Origin: an uncultured Clostridia bacterium
Lineage (GTDB): Bacteria; Bacillota; Clostridia; Lachnospirales; CAG-274
DNA: 64,000 nucleotides
Assembly: GCA_944384235.1 (NCBI GenBank)
Contig: CALWSP010000001.1
Location: 124,001 to 188,000, forward strand
Direction of reading: 5' to 3'
The notes below the pieces were generated by a model. That model searched no databases and was not told the origin of the DNA. It saw only the letters and a list, made by a program, of their open reading frames with translations. Every line of letters begins with the position of its first letter. Within the stretch, counting starts at the first letter, position 1. Below, in pieces: positions 41,213-48,910 of the stretch. The translations under genes and the position numbers were made by a program.

Positions 41213-42490
41213 ATGGATAAAATTAAGGTTGCTATACTTGGAGCTGGCACTGTTGGCACTGGTGTATACAAATTAATTGAAAGACAAAAAACGGAGATGC
41301 CACACAAAATAGGTGCAGAGCTTGAGGTGGCTAAAATTTTAGTTAGAAACAAAAATGTTGCTAGAGATGGAATTGACAACAGCCTTTTAACAGATGATTT
41401 TGATGAAATATTAAATGATGATAGCATTGATATTGTAGTTGAAGTTATGGGTGGAATTGATGTTGCTAACGATTATATTAAAAGAGCCATTGAAAAGGGC
41501 AAGCATATTGTGACTGCTAACAAGGATTTAATGGCTTCAAATGGTAGCGAATTAATGGACTTAGCTGGAAAAAACGGCTGTGATATTTTATTTGAGGCAG
41601 CTGTTGCAGGAGCTATTCCTATTATTAGGCCTTTAAAGCAGTGTTTAGCTGGAAATTATATATCTGAAATTATGGGCATTGTAAACGGCACAACAAACTT
41701 TATTTTGACAAAAATGACAAATGAGGGTATGGAGTTTGAAGATGCGTTAAAAATGGCTCAAGAGCTTGGTTATGCAGAGGCTGACCCAACATCTGACATT
41801 GAGGGGTATGACGCTGGCAGAAAAATAGCTATTATGGCGTCAATAGCTTTTAACACTAGAGTTACTTTTGATGATGTTTACACAGAGGGTATTACTAAAA
41901 TTACTGCAAAAGACATTAAATATGCAAAGGAAATGGACTCAGTTATTAAACTTTTAGGTGTTGCAAAAAACACTAAAGATGGAATTGAAGTGAAAGTTCA
42001 CCCTATGTTAATTCCAAGCAATCACCCACTTGCAACTGTGAACGATTCTTTTAATGCAGTTTTTGTTCACGGAGATGCAGTAGATGACGCTATGTTTATG
42101 GGAAGAGGTGCAGGGGAGTTGCCAACTGCAAGTGCTGTTATGGGAGATATAATTGACATTGCAAGAAACATTAACTATGGTTGCAACGGGCGAATTGGTT
42201 GCACTTGTTACAAAAACATTCCTATTAAAAACATTGATGATTGTGAAAGCAAGTATTTTATGCGTCTTCAAGTGGAGGACAGACCTGGCACTTTAGCAAG
42301 CGTTGCAAGTGTGTTAGGAAACACAGATGTAGGTATAGACAGAGTTATTCAGAAAACTAAGAAAAACAACACAGCTGAGTTAGTTGTTATTACAGATTCT
42401 GTTTTAGAGAAAAACTTTAAAGATGCTTTAGCTATATTTAAAGGTATGGCAATGATAAAAGAGATTTCTTCTATAATTAGAGTTTATTAA
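41213..42490 (+). CDS. hom: Homoserine dehydrogenase with C-terminal ACT domain
   Basis: 425 residues. Rossmann start AILGAGTVGTGVYKLIE, VVEVMGGID, KHIVTANKDLMA, GIVNGTTNFILTKM, and DPTSDIEGYDAGRKIAIMAS with catalytic Asp/Lys. The ACT domain (about 345-423; RLQVEDRPGTLASVASVLG) would give feedback control by threonine. It reduces aspartate semialdehyde to homoserine for Thr/Met synthesis. GGGGGAG site before ATG. No T-box is visible in the short upstream gap. Confidence 0.96.
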   Translation: MDKIKVAILGAGTVGTGVYKLIERQKTEMPHKIGAELEVAKILVRNKNVARDGIDNSLLTDDFDEILNDDSIDIVVEVMGGIDVANDYIKRAIEKGKHIVTANKDLMASNGSELMDLAGKNGCDILFEAAVAGAIPIIRPLKQCLAGNYISEIMGIVNGTTNFILTKMTNEGMEFEDALKMAQELGYAEADPTSDIEGYDAGRKIAIMASIAFNTRVTFDDVYTEGITKITAKDIKYAKEMDSVIKLLGVAKNTKDGIEVKVHPMLIPSNHPLATVNDSFNAVFVHGDAVDDAMFMGRGAGELPTASAVMGDIIDIARNINYGCNGRIGCTCYKNIPIKNIDDCESKYFMRLQVEDRPGTLASVASVLGNTDVGIDRVIQKTKKNNTAELVVITDSVLEKNFKDALAIFKGMAMIKEISSIIRVY

Positions 42491-42496
42491 AATTTG

Positions 42497-42521
42497 CCTG
42501 TCCCTTAGGACAGGTATTTTT
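42497..42521 (+). terminator. Terminator after hom
   Basis: CCTGTCC/GGACAGG stem, CTTA loop, TATTTTTG tail. Confidence 0.88.
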
Positions 42522-42539
42522 GTTGAGGAGTTTTAGAGT

Positions 42540-43547
42540 ATGGATAAAAAATATAACAGCTATGATTTTATTAAGAAAAACATTCCCGAGATACCTAAGT
42601 TAAGGTTTAGAGGAAAAAGCGTTGAGGAATACGAAATTTGGCAAAAAAACACTAAAAATAAACTTAGTGAAATTTTAGGTTTAGAGAAGTTAAATAGTTT
42701 AAAAAGCTTAAGTGATGCTATGTTTTTAGAGGAAGTTGATTGTGGAGAGTATTTAAGAAAAAAATTTGAAATTGAAACTGTTTTTGATTTAAAAATGCCT
42801 TTTTATTTACTTGAGCCAAAGCAAAAAAACAATGGCAAAGCTGTTATAGCAATTCACGGGCACGCAAGCCAAGGAAAAGAAGGGCTTGTGGGAAACGAAA
42901 GCGAAGATTACAAGGCAAATATTACAAAATTTAACTATAAATATGCTTTAGAGCTTGTAGAAAGCGGGTTTAATGTTTTTGTTCCTGATTTACTTGGAGC
43001 AGGGGAGAGAACTCTTGGAATATACAAAGACAAGACACCAGAGTGCAACGACATTAACAACGCTTTAATTAGCCTTGGTTTATGTTTACAAGGTGTTATT
43101 TTATATGAAAATATGAGATTAGTTGACTATATAGAAAAAAGTGGCTACAAGGAAATTTATAGTTGTGGTTTTTCTGGTGGCGGACATTCTGCCCTTTGGT
43201 TATGTGTTTTTGACGAAAGAGTTAAAAATGGAATAATAAGCGGATTTTTACATAGTTTTAAAGATAATGTAATTTACCTAAACAGATGTGGTTGCAACTT
43301 TATACCTAATCAATGGCTTTATGTAGATATGGGGGACATATTGGCACTATGTGCTAAAAAAGATATGTACATTGAAACAGGAAAAGACGATGGTTTAAAT
43401 GGTGAGAGAGGTATTGTTGGCGTTTTTGAACAGATAGAGATTGCAAACAATGCTTTTAAGCTATTTAAAAGAGAGGTTAAATTAAGTGTAAATAAAGGCA
43501 AGCACCAATGGTATGGTAAGTATGATTATAATGAAATATTTAGATAG
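42540..43547 (+). CDS. Alpha/beta hydrolase (esterase-like)
   Basis: 335 residues. Alpha/beta-hydrolase fold: IAIHGHASQGKEG (oxyanion region), nucleophile elbow GFSGGGHSALWLC (Ser in GxSGG) and a C-terminal His in NKGKHQWYG. It resembles the dienelactone hydrolase/acetyl xylan esterase-like group; no signal peptide, so cytoplasmic. Substrate unknown. It is 15 bp upstream of a MATE transporter, suggesting a shared detoxification or export role. Confidence 0.75.
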   Translation: MDKKYNSYDFIKKNIPEIPKLRFRGKSVEEYEIWQKNTKNKLSEILGLEKLNSLKSLSDAMFLEEVDCGEYLRKKFEIETVFDLKMPFYLLEPKQKNNGKAVIAIHGHASQGKEGLVGNESEDYKANITKFNYKYALELVESGFNVFVPDLLGAGERTLGIYKDKTPECNDINNALISLGLCLQGVILYENMRLVDYIEKSGYKEIYSCGFSGGGHSALWLCVFDERVKNGIISGFLHSFKDNVIYLNRCGCNFIPNQWLYVDMGDILALCAKKDMYIETGKDDGLNGERGIVGVFEQIEIANNAFKLFKREVKLSVNKGKHQWYGKYDYNEIFR

Positions 43548-43562
43548 GCAGGTGGAAAATTT

Positions 43563-44921
43563 ATGGAAATGGGATTAGAAAACAAAAAACATTTTTTATT
43601 TAGCAACAAAGATTTATTTGTTTTATTACTTCCTTTAATTGTTGAGCAATTGCTTTCAATTTTAGTTGGTTTGACTGACTCTATTATGGTTGCAACTGTT
43701 GGAGAAGCTGCTGTTTCGGCTGTTTCTTTAGTTGATACTTGTTTTGTTTTATTAATTAACATTTTTTCGGCTCTAGCAACAGGTGGCGCAGTTGTTGCAG
43801 GACAATATTTAGGGCTTAAAGACAAAGAAAATGCTTGCGAGGCAGCTAACCAACTTGTTTGGTTTGTGACAATTATTTCTACTGTTGTTATGTTTTTAGT
43901 TTATATATTCAAGGGCTTTATATTACACGGTGTTTTTGGTTCTATTGAGGCTGATGTTGAAAGACACGCAAACATTTATTTATTAATTGTTGCATCTTCT
44001 ATTCCTTTTATTGCTCTTTACAATTGTGGAGCTGCTATATTTAGGTCAATGGGTAATTCTAAAATTACTATGAAAGTTTCAATATTTATGAACATTGTAA
44101 ATGTAGTGGGAAATGCAATATTAATTTATGGTTTTAAATGTGGAACAGAGGGTGTTGCAATTCCAACCCTTGTTTCAAGAGTTTTAGCTGCTATTATTAT
44201 AATTTATTTATGTGGAAACGAAAAACTAGATTTACACATAAAAAAAAGTTTTAAATACAAAGTTAATTGGAAGCTTGTTAAAAGAATTTTATATATTGGT
44301 GTGCCTAATGGTATGGAAAACAGTATGTTTCAGTTAGGCAAAATATTAGTGTTAAGTTTAGTTTCAACTTTTGGTACTTATGCAATTGCAGCAAATGCTG
44401 TGTCTAGTTTAGTTGCTAACTTCCAAAATATAGCTGGTATGGCTGTTTGCCTTGCTATTGTGACTGTTGTTTCAAGATGTGTTGGAGCAGGAGATTACGA
44501 GCAAGCTAAGTATTACACTAAAAAACTACATATATATGCTTACATAGGCGAAGTTATTTTTATTAGTATAACATTTATTTGTTTGCCATTTGTTATGAAA
44601 ATATATAATTTATCGCCAGAGGCAACTGACGCAACTATTAAAATTCTTACATTACACGGAGCAAGTGCAGTTTTAATTTGGCCTTTATCTTTTATATTGC
44701 CTTGTGTATTTAGAGCCTCTGGAGATGTTAAATTTAGTATGATTACATCTGTTGTGTCTATGTGGATATGCAGAGTTATATTTAGTTATGTCTTTGGAAG
44801 ATATATGGGACTTGGTGTATTTGGCGTTTGGATAGCTATGGTTATGGACTGGGTTGTTAGAAGCATATGTTTTGTTATTAGATATAAAAAAGGAAGCTGG
44901 ATTGGCAAAAAGTTAGTTTAA
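43563..44921 (+). CDS. MATE-family multidrug/metabolite exporter
   Basis: 452 residues, twelve membrane helices in two six-helix halves (NorM/DinF-like). Typical blocks: PLIVEQLLSILVGLTDSIMVATVGEAAVSAVSL at helix 1-2 and MGNSKITMKVSIFMNIVNVVGNAILIYG in the first half. Na+- or H+-driven efflux of organic cations; substrate unknown. Follows the hydrolase in an operon. Confidence 0.93.
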   Translation: MEMGLENKKHFLFSNKDLFVLLLPLIVEQLLSILVGLTDSIMVATVGEAAVSAVSLVDTCFVLLINIFSALATGGAVVAGQYLGLKDKENACEAANQLVWFVTIISTVVMFLVYIFKGFILHGVFGSIEADVERHANIYLLIVASSIPFIALYNCGAAIFRSMGNSKITMKVSIFMNIVNVVGNAILIYGFKCGTEGVAIPTLVSRVLAAIIIIYLCGNEKLDLHIKKSFKYKVNWKLVKRILYIGVPNGMENSMFQLGKILVLSLVSTFGTYAIAANAVSSLVANFQNIAGMAVCLAIVTVVSRCVGAGDYEQAKYYTKKLHIYAYIGEVIFISITFICLPFVMKIYNLSPEATDATIKILTLHGASAVLIWPLSFILPCVFRASGDVKFSMITSVVSMWICRVIFSYVFGRYMGLGVFGVWIAMVMDWVVRSICFVIRYKKGSWIGKKLV

Positions 44922-44935
44922 TGTTTAATTTTTTG

Positions 44936-44964
44936 TTGACAAAGGGTTAATGTTATATTATACT
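44936..44964 (+). promoter_or_regulatory. Promoter of the aroF leader
   Basis: TTGACA (44936-44941), 17-bp spacer, TATACT (44959-44964). Start site expected near 44971, 25 nt before the leader-peptide ATG. Confidence 0.88.
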
Positions 44965-44995
44965 TTAAGTATAAAAAAATTAGGAGATAGTTATT

Positions 44996-45085
44996 ATGTG
45001 TAGCAAAGGTAATGTGACAATGGCATATTATTACTTTAGCTTAGGTTATTATTATAATCTAGGTTCTTTGTTATGCAACGATTAA
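44996..45085 (+). CDS. Tyr-rich leader peptide of DAHP synthase (29 aa)
   Basis: ATG 44996, stop TAA 45083-45085, preceded by AGGAG (44982-44986) at 9-nt spacing. Of 29 residues, positions 11-14 are Tyr-Tyr-Tyr-Phe and 18-20 are Tyr-Tyr-Tyr. It begins MCSKGNVTMA and ends CND. The peptide itself probably has no job; its translation senses charged tRNA-Tyr. Stalling at the Tyr runs leaves 45061-45080 free to form an antiterminator, while full translation covers it and lets the terminator at 45151-45173 form. A well-placed promoter, ribosome site, codon content and alternative RNA folds all agree. Confidence 0.85.
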   Translation: MCSKGNVTMAYYYFSLGYYYNLGSLLCND

Positions 45086-45173
45086 CTAAATTCAAAAATT
45101 TAATTATATTAATAATTTTTTAAAATATTATTTAGTGTAAGTTGAATTTTAGGTTGGTGCGTTGCATCAACCT
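45061..45173 (+). promoter_or_regulatory. Antiterminator pairing of the aroF attenuator
   Basis: ATGCAACG (45073-45080) pairs with CGTTGCAT (45160-45167), and AGGTT (45061-45065) with AACCT (45169-45173). This shares bases 45160-45173 with the terminator 3' arm, so the two folds exclude each other. Confidence 0.75.
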
Positions 45174-45178
45174 TTTTT
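45151..45178 (+). terminator. Attenuator terminator before DAHP synthase
   Basis: AGGTTGGTGC/GCATCAACCT, a 10-bp stem (one G-T pair) with 3-nt loop, then TTTTTT; it lies between the leader peptide and the aroF start codon. Confidence 0.9.
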
Positions 45179-45195
45179 GTTTGGGAGGTAAGATT

Positions 45196-46209
45196 ATGAT
45201 TATTATTTTAAAGCAAAATGCAGACAAAAACAAGGTAGAAAATTTGAAGGAAAATTTAAAAGAGCTGGGTTTTTCTTTGCACGAAAGTAGGGGAGAAAAC
45301 ACAGAAATTATTGGCCTAGTTGGAGATACAAGCAAGGTTAGTGAAAACGATTTAAGAGCTATTGACATTATTGAAAATGTGCGTAGAATACAAGAGCCAT
45401 ACAAAAAGGCTAACAGAAAAATGCACCCAAAAGACACAGTTATAGACATTTGTGGGCATAAAATTGGTGCTGGACATTTTCAAGTTATTGCTGGACCTTG
45501 TAGCGTTGAAAGCGAAGAACAGATGAATGAAGTGGCTAGAAGGGTTAAACTAAGTGGGGCTATGCTTTTAAGAGGTGGTGCTTTTAAGCCAAGAACTAGC
45601 CCTTATTCTTTCCAAGGTTTACATAACAAGGGGTTAGACTTACTTCTTAAGGCAGGAAAGAGCAACAATATGCCTATTGTTACAGAAATTATGGACACTG
45701 CTCATATTGAACTTTTTGAAAACGTTGATGTTATTCAAGTTGGTGCTAGAAATATGCAAAATTTTGAGCTTTTGAAAAAACTTGGCAAATTAAACAAGCC
45801 TATATTATTAAAAAGAGGTTTAGCAAACACTTTAGATGAACTATTAATGAGTGCTGAGTATATTATGGCTGGTGGAAACGAAAATGTTATTCTTTGTGAA
45901 AGAGGCATTAGAACTTATGAAAATGCTTACAGAAACACTTTAGACATTTCTGCTATACCTATGCTTAGAAAATTAACTCATTTACCTATTGTTGTAGACC
46001 CTAGCCACGCAGCAGGTATGAGATTTATGGTTGAGCCTTTAGCTATGGCAGCAATTGCAGCAGGGGCTGACGGACTTATGATTGAAGTTCACAACAACCC
46101 TGAAAAAGCTTTATGTGACGGCGCTCAATCTTTAACGCCTGAAATGTTTGACTCTCTTATGGTTAAAATTAAAGGTGCAGTTGAATTTTTTGGGAAGAAA
46201 ATTGACTAA
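45196..46209 (+). CDS. aroF: 3-deoxy-7-phosphoheptulonate (DAHP) synthase, AroF/AroA(Q)-type
   Basis: 337 residues from ATG 45196, 7 nt after GGGAGG; an in-frame upstream ATG at 45142 lies across the attenuator and is rejected. N-terminal ferredoxin-like regulatory domain (about 1-70; MIIILKQNAD) and type I-beta catalytic barrel: AGPCSVESEEQ, LRGGAFKPRTSPYSFQG, QVGARNMQNFELL, VVDPSHAAGMR, LMIEVHNNPEKALCDGAQSL. It joins phosphoenolpyruvate and erythrose 4-phosphate in the first shikimate step. Control by a Tyr-codon attenuator suggests it is the Tyr-responsive isozyme. Confidence 0.96.
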   Translation: MIIILKQNADKNKVENLKENLKELGFSLHESRGENTEIIGLVGDTSKVSENDLRAIDIIENVRRIQEPYKKANRKMHPKDTVIDICGHKIGAGHFQVIAGPCSVESEEQMNEVARRVKLSGAMLLRGGAFKPRTSPYSFQGLHNKGLDLLLKAGKSNNMPIVTEIMDTAHIELFENVDVIQVGARNMQNFELLKKLGKLNKPILLKRGLANTLDELLMSAEYIMAGGNENVILCERGIRTYENAYRNTLDISAIPMLRKLTHLPIVVDPSHAAGMRFMVEPLAMAAIAAGADGLMIEVHNNPEKALCDGAQSLTPEMFDSLMVKIKGAVEFFGKKID

Positions 46210-46211
46210 AT

Positions 46212-46257
46212 AAAAAAGCATTGATTATTAAGAAATTAATAATCAATGCTTTTTTTT
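46212..46257. terminator. Bidirectional terminator (aroF / NlpC)
   Basis: Long stem AAGCATTGATTATTA/TAATAATCAATGCTT flanked by A and T8. Confidence 0.92.
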
Positions 46258-47014
46258 AAGATAAAACTCTTTTTGCTCCAATATATGTTTTTGAAGAATA
46301 GCTACTATTTAAATTTGCAATGTTAACTCGTGGTGAAGAGGAGTGTATATATTGACCGTTTCCAATGTATATGCCAACGTGGGAAACACCAGAGCCACTT
46401 GTGTTAAAAAACAGCAAATCTCCAGGTTTTAAGTTAGATTTTGAAACAGAAACACCGTTATTTGCATACATAGCTTTTGAACTTCTATTTAATGTTATGC
46501 CAAAATTTTTATAAACTGAATAGACAAAGCCTGAACAATCCACACCAGCAGTTAAGTTTGTTCCACCCCACACATAAGGTGTGCCTATATATTGTTTTGA
46601 AAAGTTTACTATTTGTTTTCCTTTTTCTTCAACTACATCAACAGGCGGAAGATTTTCAGGTTTTTTTCCGTTATGAAAATCAAGGTTTGTTGTGTAGATA
46701 TAGCCAATGTTTCCATCGTCATCTTCAACATTTACCCAGCCAAATTCTGCACCTAAAACAGTTAGATGGTAGTTTTTAGGGATTATTTTTATTTGATTTG
46801 AATTTTTTGAAGATTCTGTCATCATAGAAACAGAAGCTTTAGTTGTTACATAAATGTTTTCGTTGTTATTTTTAGTAGGCATTGCATTTAAAATTTTATC
46901 ATCTGTTATTATTTGGCTAAACAAAGTGTCTGACGCAAGTGTGTTTTGTGACATAATGCCAACAAGCAACGCTGACAATGATAAAAAGCAAGTTAATTTA
47001 TTAAACAATTTCAT
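46256..47014 (-). CDS. Secreted SH3-NlpC/P60 endopeptidase (one SH3)
   Basis: 252 residues. Signal peptide (to about residue 28), one SH3 domain (about 50-115) and a C-terminal NlpC/P60 domain: catalytic Cys in GVDCSGFVYSVYKNFGITLNRSS, His in VSHVGIYIGN, then YIHSSS. The catalytic domain is very similar to the protein at 16539-17756, with two SH3 domains fewer. Cuts peptidoglycan stem peptides. Shares promoter geometry and operator with its paralogue. Confidence 0.93.
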   Translation of the reverse strand: MKLFNKLTCFLSLSALLVGIMSQNTLASDTLFSQIITDDKILNAMPTKNNNENIYVTTKASVSMMTESSKNSNQIKIIPKNYHLTVLGAEFGWVNVEDDDGNIGYIYTTNLDFHNGKKPENLPPVDVVEEKGKQIVNFSKQYIGTPYVWGGTNLTAGVDCSGFVYSVYKNFGITLNRSSKAMYANNGVSVSKSNLKPGDLLFFNTSGSGVSHVGIYIGNGQYIHSSSPRVNIANLNSSYSSKTYIGAKRVLS

Positions 47015-47059
47015 ATATTCATCTCCAATGTTATAAAAAAATTATATAAATATTAAAAA

Positions 47060-47076
47060 TATTACGCAAATGTTAC
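47060..47076. promoter_or_regulatory. WalR-like tandem hexamer box
   Basis: TATTAC-GCAAA-TGTTAC on the + strand (one mismatch to TGTWAH-N5-TGTWAH), just downstream of the -10, as in the paralogue at 17778-17794. Confidence 0.5.
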
Positions 47077-47083
47077 GGGAGTT

Positions 47084-47112
47084 ATTTTATAACAAAACAA
47101 GGAGTTTGTCAA
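47084..47112 (-). promoter_or_regulatory. Promoter of the second SH3-NlpC gene
   Basis: Minus strand TTGACA, 17-bp spacer, TAAAAT. Confidence 0.8.
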
Positions 47113-47251
47113 GTGTTTTAATTGTTTTTTAAAAAAGTTTTTGCTAATATTGTTATATTTATGTAAATCAATTATGACAAAATTTATTAAATTATTTCTT
47201 TAATTAGTGTATTATGTTGCTAAAAAAACAAAAATATTAAAAAGTTTGTAT

Positions 47252-47283
47252 AAAAAAAGCATCTTAGAATGACCTAAGATGCT
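47252..47283 (-). terminator. Terminator of the dpaAB operon
   Basis: AGCATCTTAG/CTAAGATGCT stem with T7 on the minus strand. Confidence 0.9.
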
Positions 47284-47300
47284 AAATTTGTTTAAATTTA

Positions 47301-47879
47301 CTAAAAAATGATAGGTTGTATTTGTTCTTTTGACATTGCTTTTTCTAAAGTGTCGTAAATTTTGCTAAAATCTGCTATCATTGACAAAGGTTTCTTTTCT
47401 GGATTATCTTGACCAAATGGCACAAAATAAATGTTTTTTCTTATAATTAGACCACCTATATTTGTTAAACTAGTGCCTAAAGCATCGTTTGTTGAAACTG
47501 CGATTACAAGTGGACGATTATTTCTTAAATGTGATTTACAAGCCATTGTGACTGGTGTATCTGTTATGCCGTTATTTAATTTTGCTAGTGTGTTTCCTGT
47601 GCAAGGGGCTACCAGCATTATATCAAGAAGTTTTTGAGGACCCAAAGGTTCAGCCTCTTTTATAGTTGATATTATATTATTGCCTGTAATATCAGTTAGC
47701 TTTTCTCTAAAATCCTCTACGGCTCCAAATCTTGTATTAATGCTATCTGAGTTATAGCTTAAAATTGGATAAATATTAATTCCCTTTTTTTTCAGTATTT
47801 CTATCTCTTTTATTACCTCGCTAAAGGTGCAAAAAGAGCCACACATACATAGACCAAGATTTAATCCCCGTAGGTCCAT
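47301..47879 (-). CDS. dpaB: Dipicolinate synthase subunit B (flavoprotein)
   Basis: 192 residues. Flavoprotein-type fold with LGLCMCGSFCTF at the N-terminus, VAPCTGNTLAKLNNGITDTPVTMACKSHLRNNRPLVIAVSTNDALG in the centre, and the C-terminal YFVPFGQDNPEKKPLS. With DpaA it oxidises dihydrodipicolinate to dipicolinic acid in the mother cell; Ca-DPA then fills the spore core. GGAGGTG site before ATG; 48 bp after dpaA. Confidence 0.95.
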   Translation of the reverse strand: MDLRGLNLGLCMCGSFCTFSEVIKEIEILKKKGINIYPILSYNSDSINTRFGAVEDFREKLTDITGNNIISTIKEAEPLGPQKLLDIMLVAPCTGNTLAKLNNGITDTPVTMACKSHLRNNRPLVIAVSTNDALGTSLTNIGGLIIRKNIYFVPFGQDNPEKKPLSMIADFSKIYDTLEKAMSKEQIQPIIF

Positions 47880-47927
47880 TGTATCACCTCCTTTTGTATT
47901 CTATGTTTTAAAGTTAGAATAGGTGAA

Positions 47928-48776
47928 TTAGCTGTTTTTTATTATATCTAAAATGGAATCTTTTATTATTTGTGCTGCTGTAAAAGGAGCAACTCTACCA
48001 GGTAGGCCAGGGCAATAAAGAGCTTTAATTCCAAGTTCTTTTGCAAGTGTGTAATCAACTCCTCCTGGTGCTTGAGATAAATCAATTATGATTGTTTCTT
48101 TTTTTATCTCTTCAAGCATATCTTTATTTAAAATCATTGAAGGAGCAGTGTTAAAAACTATGTCATATTTTTTTAAGTTGGATTTTAGATTTAAAATGTT
48201 TACAGGTGTATAGCCGTAAGCTTCGATATAAGCCATATCTGTGAGGTTTCTATATGTTATTGAAACATTTGAGCCGATTGCTTTTAGATATTTTGACAAT
48301 ATTTTTCCACACCTACCATAGCCAATTACTAAGGTGTTGCTATTAAAAAGAACTTTATCGCTTTCTTCCATAGCTATCATTATTGCTCCTTCAGCAGTTG
48401 GAATAGCATTTTTGATGGCTAAAGATTCTAGAGAAAAAAGGTCAATAGTTTTTATTTTTAAACCTTTAGCGTTTTTATGAATGTGGCTTGGAATTACACC
48501 ACCTATTAAAAGATTAACATTGTTTTTTAACATAGAATTTAAAAGTTCAATTTCGTTTATGTTATATTTTTCTTCTATATTTAATTTATTATTTTTTGTA
48601 ATTGGAATTGGACATATTACAGCATTAGCATTAATTAGAGATTTATCTAAACAATCTTCAGAGTTAATATGTGGATTTGCATAAGATGAAACTTGGAAAT
48701 TTTCTTTTTCTAAAAGGTCTTTTAAAATTTTATATCTATAATCGCCACCTAAAATTGTTAATTTTATATTATTCAA
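47928..48776 (-). CDS. dpaA: Dipicolinate synthase subunit A
   Basis: About 282 residues. N-terminal domain LTILGGDYRYKILKDLLEK, central GGVIPSH, then a Rossmann NAD(P) domain VIGYGRCGKILSKYLKAIGSNV, and IIDLSQAPGGVDYTLAKELGIKALYCPGLPGRVAPFTAA at the end. I prefer the TTG at 48776, 6 nt after AAGGGGTG; the in-frame GTG at 48785 sits inside that ribosome site. First gene of dpaAB, divergent from topB; expected under a mother-cell sigma factor, though I found no clear promoter. Confidence 0.94.
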   Translation of the reverse strand: MNNIKLTILGGDYRYKILKDLLEKENFQVSSYANPHINSEDCLDKSLINANAVICPIPITKNNKLNIEEKYNINEIELLNSMLKNNVNLLIGGVIPSHIHKNAKGLKIKTIDLFSLESLAIKNAIPTAEGAIMIAMEESDKVLFNSNTLVIGYGRCGKILSKYLKAIGSNVSITYRNLTDMAYIEAYGYTPVNILNLKSNLKKYDIVFNTAPSMILNKDMLEEIKKETIIIDLSQAPGGVDYTLAKELGIKALYCPGLPGRVAPFTAAQIIKDSILDIIKNS

Positions 48777-48910
48777 AATTATCACCCCTTACAAAATATG
48801 CAACTATATTTAGCTTTAGTATTGTTTTAAAAATATCCTTGAAAAATAATTGCTAATATGAGAAAATATTAAATAGTTGTTTTAGAAAATTGGAAAAAGA
48901 GGTTTTTTAT

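Noticed and set aside
44970..45190. T-box leader before aroF
   Set aside because: No T-box sequence (AGGGTGGNACCGCG-like) or specifier stem is present; the leader peptide and alternative hairpins explain the region.
45142..45195. N-terminal extension of DAHP synthase by 18 codons
   Set aside because: The ATG at 45142 precedes the attenuator stem, which it would have to be translated through, and has no ribosome site. ATG 45196 follows GGGAGG and gives the family's normal N-terminus.
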